Assembly (NCBI RefSeq): GCF_000233455.1 | Contig: NZ_JH376421.1 | Location: forward strand, 248,001-312,000 | DNA length: 64,000 nt | From: [Clostridium] citroniae WAL-17108 | Lineage (GTDB): Bacteria > Bacillota > Clostridia > Lachnospirales > Lachnospiraceae | Direction of reading: 5' to 3' | Shown here: in pieces, positions 17,486 to 24,594 of the stretch | Numbering within the stretch: the stretch's first letter is position 1 | How the letters are laid out: every line of letters begins with the position of its first letter | Position numbers and translations under genes: made by a program | Notes under the pieces: model-generated | Database searches by the model: none | Told to the model about the DNA's origin: nothing | What the model saw: only the letters and a program-made list of their open reading frames with translations

Positions 17486-17514
17486 ATTATAAGAGGAAAA
17501 TCTTATTCTGAACA
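17486..17514 (-). promoter_or_regulatory. Promoter of the TRAP operon
   Basis: On the minus strand a perfect TATAAT (17486-17491) stands 17 bases from TGTTCA (17509-17514). The poor -35 box fits a promoter that needs an activator such as the adjacent AraC-type response regulator. Confidence 0.5.
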
Positions 17515-17603
17515 TAGTAAATTTTTGTGAATCATAGTACGATTTTAACCAATCTTAACATTTTATTTATGTATATGTTGTACAAAACTTTACCATATTA
17601 CCT

Positions 17604-18395
17604 TTATATCTTTTGGAAAATGCACAATCTATATTCCGTAGGGCTCTGTCCTGTTATGCGTTTGAACACTTTTGCAAAATAATTGGAATCCCCATATCCC
17701 ACTGCTTTCCCAATATCTTTTACATTAACAGTGGGCTGGGCCAACAGCCCTTTCGCCTTCTCCACCCTGTATTCCGTCAGATAGGCTGTAAAATTTTTAT
17801 GAAAGCACTGTTTAAACAGCTTGCAGAAGTACGCCTCAGAATAATTCATATGCCTGGCCAAATCCTGCATGGAGATATCCAACCTATAGTTTTCCTCAAT
17901 ATAAAGGCTGATGATCTCCGTCACCTTAGATAGGCGGATCTGCCCCCCATCCTCGGCTTCCTCTCCGGCCGGCATAGGGGTCTCAGTCAGTTCTTCCTTG
18001 AGTATCCTGTTAGCCTGGTACTCGGATGCAAGGCGGATCGCTTCCTCTACCACAAGCATGAGCTCCTGTTCATCATAGGGCTTTAGCAAATAGTCCAGCG
18101 CCCGGACCGTGATGGCCTTTTTTGCATAATTAAACTCATCATAGGCAGTGAGGAATATGATACAGCACTCCTTGTCCGTTTCACGGATCTGCTGGGCAGT
18201 CTCGATTCCATTGACCCCCGGCATCTCAATATCCAGGATTGCTATCTGGATTTTTTCTTCCTCATATATCTTAAGTGCCTCCCGGCCGTTCTCAGCCTGG
18301 AAAATAATGCACCGGTCCCCAACATTTTTCTGAAGGGTCTTATGTAGCACTTTCCGCTCTATCATCTCATCATCAGCTATCAATAAACGCAGCAT
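17604..18395 (-). CDS. Response regulator, receiver plus AraC-type DNA-binding domain (YesN-like)
   Basis: A 263-residue transcription factor. The receiver (about 1-120) has IADDE, the phosphoacceptor Asp in AILDIEMPGVNG, TAYDEF and LLKPYDE. The AraC/XylS DNA-binding domain fills the last 100 residues, with two helix-turn-helices (MQDLARHMNYSEAYFCKLFK and GYGDSNYFAKVFKRITG). The start at 18395 has GGGGGA at a good distance. It pairs with the histidine kinase upstream and probably activates the TRAP operon 191 bases downstream. Confidence 0.92.
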   Translation of the reverse strand: MLRLLIADDEMIERKVLHKTLQKNVGDRCIIFQAENGREALKIYEEEKIQIAILDIEMPGVNGIETAQQIRETDKECCIIFLTAYDEFNYAKKAITVRALDYLLKPYDEQELMLVVEEAIRLASEYQANRILKEELTETPMPAGEEAEDGGQIRLSKVTEIISLYIEENYRLDISMQDLARHMNYSEAYFCKLFKQCFHKNFTAYLTEYRVEKAKGLLAQPTVNVKDIGKAVGYGDSNYFAKVFKRITGQSPTEYRLCIFQKI

Positions 18396-18485
18396 ATGTT
18401 CCCCCATTTCCTGTTATCCTGTTTGCCGTTATCCTATTTCCCACCACTTATTTCCCATACCAATTTCCCATTATTATGCTTTCTG

Positions 18486-20051
18486 CTATTCCGCTGTCTG
18501 CGGACCACTCTCCATATATTCTGTCTTCAGCCCGCTGTCCGTGTGTTCTGTCTTCAGCCCGCTGTCCATGTGTTCTGTCTGTGGTATCACCACCTGCACC
18601 ACAGTCCCCTTTCCTTCCTTGCTGTATATCCTGAAATCCCCGCCGTGGTACATTGCCTGGATCCTGTGGTATATATTTCCAAGCCCAATTCCGATCCTGG
18701 CCGTTCCACGCTCTGTTAAAGCGGACCTCAGTTCCTCCAGCCTCTGCTCATTGATCCCCACCCCGGTGTCGGCCACGGATATAATGACATTTTCATCCTT
18801 TCTCCATACCTTCAGACAGATCCTTCCCCCCTGCTCCTTTTTGGACAGTCCGTGGATAATTGCATTTTCCACAATGGGCTGAAGGGTAAACGCCGGTATC
18901 ATGGTCTCCTCTTCATCCACATCCAGCCTGCTTTCATATACGATCCTGGTTCCAAAGCGCATCTGCTGAATGTACATATAATCCTGAACCACCTTCAGTT
19001 CCTGTCCCAAAGGCACGATCTGCTCAGAGGTCTTAAGGTTGTACCGGAACAGGTTGCTCATACTGGATATCATGCGCTCCGTGGTATCCGCTTCCTCCAG
19101 CTTAGCCATGCACGCGATCATGTTCAGGGTATTAAACAGGAAATGCGGATTAATCTGACTCTTTAGCAGCTCCAGGCGGGCGGCATCCAGGCGTTTTTCC
19201 ATCTCGATACGGTCCATCTCCTCTTTATGAAGACGCTCCGCCATCTGATTTTTCTCCATCAGGGTGTTAATATACCTTTCTGTTGCATGTTTCATCTTGT
19301 TAAAAGCCCTGACCAGTTCCCCCATCTCATCCTTATTCTCAACCGTCACATCCTTGCCGCTAAAGTCATTTCTGGCAATTTTACGGGAACAGTGGGCCAG
19401 TCTGACCATAGGGTTGATCAGGGTATTGGCCAATAGCTTGGTCAGGCAGATTACAGTGATGATCATAAGGATCGAATATGCCATGATCATATATGGAATG
19501 TAATAGAGCACAGGAGCCTTTTGCTGGTAGCTGCTTTTACCCTCCTTTAGGGTAGCCTGCATCAGCCTTCTGGCATAGGTCTGAAGATAACCCTGCATAT
19601 CATATACCTGATATAACAGGTTCACATAATTTGCATCCTCGGGATTCATGGACGCCACATGATCCCTGAATTCACAGTATCCTTCATAGCCATTCTTTAA
19701 GTTCCAGGTACGTGCATACCGTTCTGAGCTGATGGAAGTGTGATCAAAGGGCAGATTCCTGATGCTATCCTCTGTCCTGAAACAGGCCAGCCTGTATTCC
19801 CTGGCCTTTTCCCAGGAACGGTCCCTCACATATTCCTGGAAAACAGCCGCTTCATGCTCCAGCGCTTCCTGTACTTCATAGCAAAGGGAGTTGTCGTTTA
19901 ATATGACATTAAAACTATTCAGGGAAAAATTCATGACAAGTATGTTAAAGGATATGGACAGCCCCATAACAAGTATGACAATAATAGAAAATGCTCCCAA
20001 CTTTTTCTTCAGGGAGATTGTTAACCATAAATTTCTTACATACCCAAACAT
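18486..20051 (-). CDS. Sensor histidine kinase, YesM/LytS type
   Basis: A 521-residue membrane kinase. Helix one is near residues 17-40, an outer sensor of about 145 residues is mostly helical, and helix two is near 185-205. A HAMP segment, a coiled stretch, the His-kinase core (SQINPHFLFNTLNM, His phosphoacceptor) and the ATPase motifs PIVENAIIHG and DTGVGI follow. The start at 20051 has GGGGGGCGG; an ATG 84 bases upstream lacks a site. The protein ends in near-perfect 9-residue repeats, TEHMDSGLK-like (two exact, one worn), which are not part of the kinase fold. More worn repeats containing TGGGAAAT occupy the gap to the regulator. Confidence 0.92.
   Translation of the reverse strand: MFGYVRNLWLTISLKKKLGAFSIIVILVMGLSISFNILVMNFSLNSFNVILNDNSLCYEVQEALEHEAAVFQEYVRDRSWEKAREYRLACFRTEDSIRNLPFDHTSISSERYARTWNLKNGYEGYCEFRDHVASMNPEDANYVNLLYQVYDMQGYLQTYARRLMQATLKEGKSSYQQKAPVLYYIPYMIMAYSILMIITVICLTKLLANTLINPMVRLAHCSRKIARNDFSGKDVTVENKDEMGELVRAFNKMKHATERYINTLMEKNQMAERLHKEEMDRIEMEKRLDAARLELLKSQINPHFLFNTLNMIACMAKLEEADTTERMISSMSNLFRYNLKTSEQIVPLGQELKVVQDYMYIQQMRFGTRIVYESRLDVDEEETMIPAFTLQPIVENAIIHGLSKKEQGGRICLKVWRKDENVIISVADTGVGINEQRLEELRSALTERGTARIGIGLGNIYHRIQAMYHGGDFRIYSKEGKGTVVQVVIPQTEHMDSGLKTEHTDSGLKTEYMESGPQTAE
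18494..18574 (-). repeat. 27-bp tandem repeat at the kinase 3' end
   Basis: The 20-base core CTGTCTTCAGCCCGCTGTCC occurs at 18521 and again at 18548, so the period is 27 bp. A third diverged unit precedes them. The repeats are in frame and form the last 30 residues of the kinase. Confidence 0.7.
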
Positions 20052-20151
20052 TTCCGCCCCCCATAGTATACTGCTTTCTGTCACAGTATACCATAAATCA
20101 TAAGAGAGCGCAAAGCCTGCGGCCCGCGCTCCCAATGGTATTACCTGGTAT

Positions 20152-22878
20152 TTATTCTGTTTTCTTATCCTCCAGCTTATGAGGTTCCTTCCTGGAGGTT
20201 TCCAATTTATGCGGTTCTGCCTTAGCTGTGGATATCTGCTTTGGCTCCGTCTTTTTGGTGGATATCTGCTTGGCCTCGGTCTTTTTAGTGGATATCTGCT
20301 TTGGCTCCGTCTTTTTAGTGGATATCTGCTTGGCCTCGGTCTTTTTAGTGGATATTTGCTTTGGCTCCGTCTTGGAGGTGGTCAGTCTTTTCACTTCCTC
20401 CTTCTTCTCAGGAAGGTCCCCCGGCTTCTCTTTTACCGGAGCAGTTTCCTTGGAAGCCGGTTTCGCATTTTCCGGGACAACCGTTTGGACAGCCTGCTCC
20501 CCCTTTACTGCCTCCACCTTTTTTCCAGATGTTTTCCCGGTACTTGTCTTACCAGCGCTTGTTTTCCCGGCACTTGCTTTCCCGGCACTCATTTTCCCGG
20601 TATCCGTCTTCCCAGTGTCCGCTTTCTTTGCCTTTGGTTCCGGTGTACAGGTATAGATGCTGACGCTCATGGGAGCAATGTGGATTTCGATGGAATTTTC
20701 CTTCTCGTCCCACTCCACCTTCTTGGAAATCTTGACACGGCCGTTGACCTTGCCTGTGCCGCCGAACTCCTTTGCATCACTGTTGAAAATTTCTTTATAT
20801 TTGCCTTCAAAGGGTACGCCTACGCGGAATTTTTCATGGTCCACATTGTCAAAGTTGCACACCAGCAGCAGGGTTTCCCCTGAATCCTTGCTTCTGCGGG
20901 TAAACATGACCATGCTCTCTTCCTGATAGCTGCAGTTGATCCACTCAAAGCCATCCGGGTCATAATCAGTCTCATACAGGGCGGGATGCTCCAGATACAG
21001 CCGGTTCAAAACCTTCACATAATCCCGCATGTTCTTGTGCACAGGAACCTCAAGCAGATCCCAATCCAGGGAAGCGCCCTCGTTCCACTCTCTCAGCTGG
21101 GCGTACTCCTGTCCCATAAACAGCAGCTTCTTGCCTGGATGTCCCATCATAAATGCATAGGCAACACGCAGGTTTTCCGCTTGTTTTTCCAGGGTATCTC
21201 CTGGCATTTTGCCAATCATGGAACCTTTTCCGTGCACCACCTCGTCATGGGAGAATACCAGGACAAAGTCCTCGCTGTACGCATACAGCATGGAAAATGT
21301 CAGCTCCCCATAATTGTTCTTCCTGAAAAACGGATCGCAGTGCATATAGTTGGTAAAATCGTTCATCCAGCCCATGTTCCATTTATAATCAAATCCAAGT
21401 CCGCCGTCCTTTGGATTGCCTGTTATCTTAGGCCATGCCGTGGACTCCTCGGCTATAATGACCGCGCCATTTCCCCTCTCTCTGTATACTGTATTCAAGT
21501 GTCTCAGGAATTCCATAGCCTCCAGGTTCTCATTGCCCCCATATAGATTGGGCACCCATTCCCCGTCATTCTTTCCATAGTCCAGATACAGCATGGAAGC
21601 CACTGCATCCATGCGGATTCCATCAACATGGTATTTTTCCGTCCAGAACAGTGCATTGGCTATGAGGAAATTGGACACGCCGGGGCGGCCATAATTGTAG
21701 ATCAGGGTCCCCCAGTGTGGATGTGCACCTTTGCGCGGATCCATATGCTCATACACGCATGTGCCGTCAAATGCAGCCATTCCATAAGCATCACGCGGAA
21801 AATGGGCCGGTACCCAGTCTAATATGACTCCAATACCCTGTCCATGCATATAATCCATAAAATACATAAAGTCATCCGGTGTCCCATAGCGGCTGGTCGG
21901 ACAATAGTATCCGGTCACCTGATATCCCCAGGACTCATCCAGGGGATGCTCCATCACCGGCATCAGCTCCACATGGGTGTAACCCATTTCCTTTACATAT
22001 TCCGCCAGGCGAACTGCGATCTCCCTGTAATTATAGAACTCGGAGCCCACAACATTTTCCCCTGACTCATCCTTTGCAGTATCCTTCCTGATCCAGGAAC
22101 CAAGATGGACCTCGTAAATATTCAGGGGCTTGTCCTTTGTATCTGTTTTAGCCCGCTTGTCCATCCACTCCCTGTCATTCCACTGATACTGGTTGATGTC
22201 CCATACAACAGATGCATTGTTGGGGCGCAGCTCACTGTAATTTCCATAGGGATCCGCTTTCAGCATGGGAAGGCCGGCCTTTGTCTTGATCTCATATTTG
22301 TAGATTGCTCCCGTCTCCAGACCGGGTATGAACAGCTCAAATACACTGCCCTCTCCTTCGCCCACTCGGCGCATCTGATGGCGCCTTCCATCCCAGAGGT
22401 TGAAATCGCCTACCACACTGACGCGCATGGCACAGGGCGCCCATACGGAAAAATACACGCCTGACACACCGTTAATGGTCATGGGATGCGCCCCCATCTT
22501 ATCGTAGATGGAATAATGGTTGCCTGCTTCAAATTTCTTTAAGTCTTCCTGTGTATACTGGGCCCCAAATGCGTATGGATCCTGGAGTTCTTCCTTTGTA
22601 CCATTGTCATACGTCACAAGCAGCGTATAGGGCACCAGGCTCTTTCTGGGCACCAGCACTGCAAAAAATCCGGCATCATCAGCCATTTCCATGGAATATT
22701 TCTTTCCGGTGGATGAAATCTTTACGGTTATCTCCGCCGCTGTTGGGATCAATGCCTGAATCAACAGCCCGGATTCCGTCAAATGGGGCCCCAGCATACC
22801 GTGGGGATTGGAGGATTCTGAATACACCAGTTCCTCTATTCCCGCCCAATCCATCAAATCGTATAAGTTCTGTTCCAT
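20152..22878 (-). CDS. glgB: 1,4-alpha-glucan branching enzyme with long Lys-rich repeat tail
   Basis: This 908-residue enzyme makes alpha-1,6 branches in glycogen. The N-terminal carbohydrate-binding modules (about 1-240) are followed by a GH13 catalytic domain with all key residues in place: DWVPAHF, nucleophile D424 in GIRMDAV, acid E477 in IIAEES and D545 in FSHDEVVHG. The normal enzyme ends near residue 745. The remaining 160 residues are low complexity: short AGK(T/S) repeats (about 755-787), a Lys/Glu/Pro segment, then five 10-residue units TKKTE(P/A)KQIS. The tail is strongly basic. Start ATG at 22878 has AAGGGGG. It is not with other glg biosynthesis genes in this window. Confidence 0.93.
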   Translation of the reverse strand: MEQNLYDLMDWAGIEELVYSESSNPHGMLGPHLTESGLLIQALIPTAAEITVKISSTGKKYSMEMADDAGFFAVLVPRKSLVPYTLLVTYDNGTKEELQDPYAFGAQYTQEDLKKFEAGNHYSIYDKMGAHPMTINGVSGVYFSVWAPCAMRVSVVGDFNLWDGRRHQMRRVGEGEGSVFELFIPGLETGAIYKYEIKTKAGLPMLKADPYGNYSELRPNNASVVWDINQYQWNDREWMDKRAKTDTKDKPLNIYEVHLGSWIRKDTAKDESGENVVGSEFYNYREIAVRLAEYVKEMGYTHVELMPVMEHPLDESWGYQVTGYYCPTSRYGTPDDFMYFMDYMHGQGIGVILDWVPAHFPRDAYGMAAFDGTCVYEHMDPRKGAHPHWGTLIYNYGRPGVSNFLIANALFWTEKYHVDGIRMDAVASMLYLDYGKNDGEWVPNLYGGNENLEAMEFLRHLNTVYRERGNGAVIIAEESTAWPKITGNPKDGGLGFDYKWNMGWMNDFTNYMHCDPFFRKNNYGELTFSMLYAYSEDFVLVFSHDEVVHGKGSMIGKMPGDTLEKQAENLRVAYAFMMGHPGKKLLFMGQEYAQLREWNEGASLDWDLLEVPVHKNMRDYVKVLNRLYLEHPALYETDYDPDGFEWINCSYQEESMVMFTRRSKDSGETLLLVCNFDNVDHEKFRVGVPFEGKYKEIFNSDAKEFGGTGKVNGRVKISKKVEWDEKENSIEIHIAPMSVSIYTCTPEPKAKKADTGKTDTGKMSAGKASAGKTSAGKTSTGKTSGKKVEAVKGEQAVQTVVPENAKPASKETAPVKEKPGDLPEKKEEVKRLTTSKTEPKQISTKKTEAKQISTKKTEPKQISTKKTEAKQISTKKTEPKQISTAKAEPHKLETSRKEPHKLEDKKTE
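20231..20380 (-). repeat. 30-bp tandem repeats in the branching-enzyme tail
   Basis: GATATCTGCT (last copy GATATTTGCT) recurs at 20231, 20261, 20291, 20321 and 20351, exactly 30 bp apart. Odd and even copies alternate between Pro and Ala codons, so the true unit may be 60 bp. Copies are nearly identical, which points to recent expansion. Confidence 0.85.
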
Positions 22879-22933
22879 AATATGTGCCCCCTTATCTGCT
22901 TAATCTGCCGTTTGGCCACGGCTTCAGGCAATA

Positions 22934-23404
22934 CTACAGCGTGTTTGCCCTCTCAGTTATATTCTGCTTAAAATTCACCACATCATGCTCATATTCTTCA
23001 TCCATAAGAGGAGAGGTGATCATAAAATCCGCGCTTGCTTTATTATTGGCAATGGGAATATCATAAACCTGGGCGATCCGCAGCAATGCCTTCACATCAG
23101 GATCGTGGGGCTGTGCTGTCAAAGGATCGGAAAAAAAGATTACAAAGTCAATTTTCCCCTCCACGATCTTTGCTCCTATCTGCTGGTCGCCGCCCAGAGG
23201 ACCACTGTTGTATCCCTTTACAGGGAGATCGGTATTGTCCGTGATCATACGGGCCGTGGTACCTGTTCCGCACAGGAAATGCTTTGACAGGATATCCTTG
23301 TGCTCATTACACCAGCTGATCAGCTCCTTCTTTTTCTGGTCGTGGGCGATCAGGGCTATATTCTTTTGTTTGCGTATTGTCATTGGTAAATAATCCATAG
23401 TCAT
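22934..23404 (-). CDS. mgsA: Methylglyoxal synthase
   Basis: A 156-residue cytoplasmic enzyme that converts dihydroxyacetone phosphate to methylglyoxal and phosphate, a bypass that relieves phosphate limitation in lower glycolysis. Motifs include IALIAHDQKK, GTGTTARM (phosphate site), GPLGGDQQIG and the catalytic Asp region FFSDPLTAQPHDPDV. Length is normal. AAGGAG lies 3 bases before the ATG at 23404 and 9 bases before a second in-frame ATG, so translation may begin at 23398. It stands between glgB and the FAH-family gene, with a gap of only 31 bases to the latter. Confidence 0.95.
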   Translation of the reverse strand: MTMDYLPMTIRKQKNIALIAHDQKKKELISWCNEHKDILSKHFLCGTGTTARMITDNTDLPVKGYNSGPLGGDQQIGAKIVEGKIDFVIFFSDPLTAQPHDPDVKALLRIAQVYDIPIANNKASADFMITSPLMDEEYEHDVVNFKQNITERANTL

Positions 23405-23435
23405 GTTCTCCTTTTTGTCGCGCTTCAGACATACT

Positions 23436-24332
23436 TTAATCCACTACCTGATTGGCAATGGTTCCGATGCCCTCAATGGTGCACTCCACCACATCCCCCG
23501 GTTTTAAGAACTTGGGCGGGTTAAAGCCCATGCCCACTCCGGCCGGCGTGCCTGTGGCAATGATGGTCCCGGGCTGCAGTGTCATGCCCTGTGACAGCTC
23601 ACTGACAATGTGGTCAATATCAAATATTAAAAGTTCCGTGTTGCTGTCCTGGCGCAGTTCACCGTTTACCCTGGACTGTACCTGTACATGGGGGGGATAA
23701 GCCAGCTCGTCCACAGTGGAGATGCAGGGTCCCATGGGCAGAAATCCGTCCAGGCTCTTGCCGAAATACCACTGCTTGTGCTGTGTCTGAAGGGTTCTGG
23801 CGCTGACATCATTGATGATCGTGTAACCAAATATATGATCCCTTACCTCCTCGGCAGGTACATTGGCAGCTCTCTTTCCAATAATGACTGCCAGCTCCGC
23901 CTCATAATCCAGGTCATTCACAATATTCCTGTGGCTGGGGATCCCCTCGCCGGGAGCCGTTGCCTTATTCACCCTCTTTGAAAAATAGATGGCATAGGGT
24001 CTTTCCCCTCCAAATTCTTCTTTTTTATAGCGGGCTGATTCCTCCGCATGGGCCATGTAGTTAATGCCCAGGCAGATCACATCCTGTCTGGGGTAAGGGA
24101 TCGGCGCCTGAAGCCGTACTTCATCTATAGGCGCGGCTCCCCTTATCTTATAGGGATCCTGTCCGGACGCATACTCCAGCAGCTGTTTCTCCGAATCACT
24201 GATATTCTCGATCAGGTCCTGCATGGTCTTATAATCCATATCCAGCGATGCCAGGGGATAGATCCATCTGCCGTCTCTGCTGATCACACCAAGTCCGGAT
24301 TTGTGTTCAATTTCGTATGTTACAAGTCTCAT
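23436..24332 (-). CDS. Fumarylacetoacetate hydrolase family protein
   Basis: A 298-residue cytoplasmic enzyme of the FAH superfamily, which hydrolyses or decarboxylates 2-oxo acid and acylpyruvate compounds. The C-terminal fold has the metal-binding DLDYEAELAVIIGK, GYTIINDVSARTLQ, KSLDGFLPMGP and TGTPAGVGMG. The N-terminal 90 residues form the family's small lid domain. The start ATG at 24332 overlaps the stop of a short upstream reading frame as TAATG. It probably shares a transcript with mgsA. The substrate is unknown. Confidence 0.88.
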   Translation of the reverse strand: MRLVTYEIEHKSGLGVISRDGRWIYPLASLDMDYKTMQDLIENISDSEKQLLEYASGQDPYKIRGAAPIDEVRLQAPIPYPRQDVICLGINYMAHAEESARYKKEEFGGERPYAIYFSKRVNKATAPGEGIPSHRNIVNDLDYEAELAVIIGKRAANVPAEEVRDHIFGYTIINDVSARTLQTQHKQWYFGKSLDGFLPMGPCISTVDELAYPPHVQVQSRVNGELRQDSNTELLIFDIDHIVSELSQGMTLQPGTIIATGTPAGVGMGFNPPKFLKPGDVVECTIEGIGTIANQVVD

Positions 24333-24520
24333 TATGCCCTCCTGATTCTCCCATCATAATGCTGCGGCGCCTTTGGCGGACCATTAAAGCCGTGCAAACC
24401 ACCATGTACCATGTCCGCCCAGAAGACTGACAGCCCTGCTGGAGTTGTTTCGAGAGCGTGCCTGAAAATTTCTTTCTGACAGCTGTGCGTCACACATTGC
24501 GGGAATGGATTTTCAAACAC
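24332..24520 (-). CDS. Possible small protein coupled to the FAH gene
   Basis: A 62-residue reading frame beginning MFENPFPQC and ending RIRRA, whose stop overlaps the FAH start by one base (TAATG). It spans an inverted-repeat segment (24453-24525) and contains the FAH ribosome site. Composition (His, Pro, Gly, Phe, two Cys) is protein-like, but no family is recognised and no strong ribosome site of its own is visible. It could be a leader peptide, a repeat-borne frame or chance. Confidence 0.3.
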   Translation of the reverse strand: MFENPFPQCVTHSCQKEIFRHALETTPAGLSVFWADMVHGGLHGFNGPPKAPQHYDGRIRRA

Positions 24521-24525
24521 GCTCT
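24453..24525. repeat. Inverted repeat, 17-bp arms, MITE-like
   Basis: AGAGCGTGCCTGAAAAT (24453-24469) and ATTTTCAAACACGCTCT (24509-24525) are complementary with two mismatches around a 39-base interior. No T run follows, so it is more likely a repeat element or RNA structure than a terminator. Confidence 0.55.
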
Positions 24526-24594
24526 AGGATTACTCTACCACATTTTTACCAACTTTTCTACGATTTTGCTATTATTTCAGGAATCGGAACTTAA

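Noticed and set aside
20231..20380. The 30-bp spaced repeats as a CRISPR array
   Set aside because: There are no unique spacers; the units abut and encode an in-frame peptide repeat.
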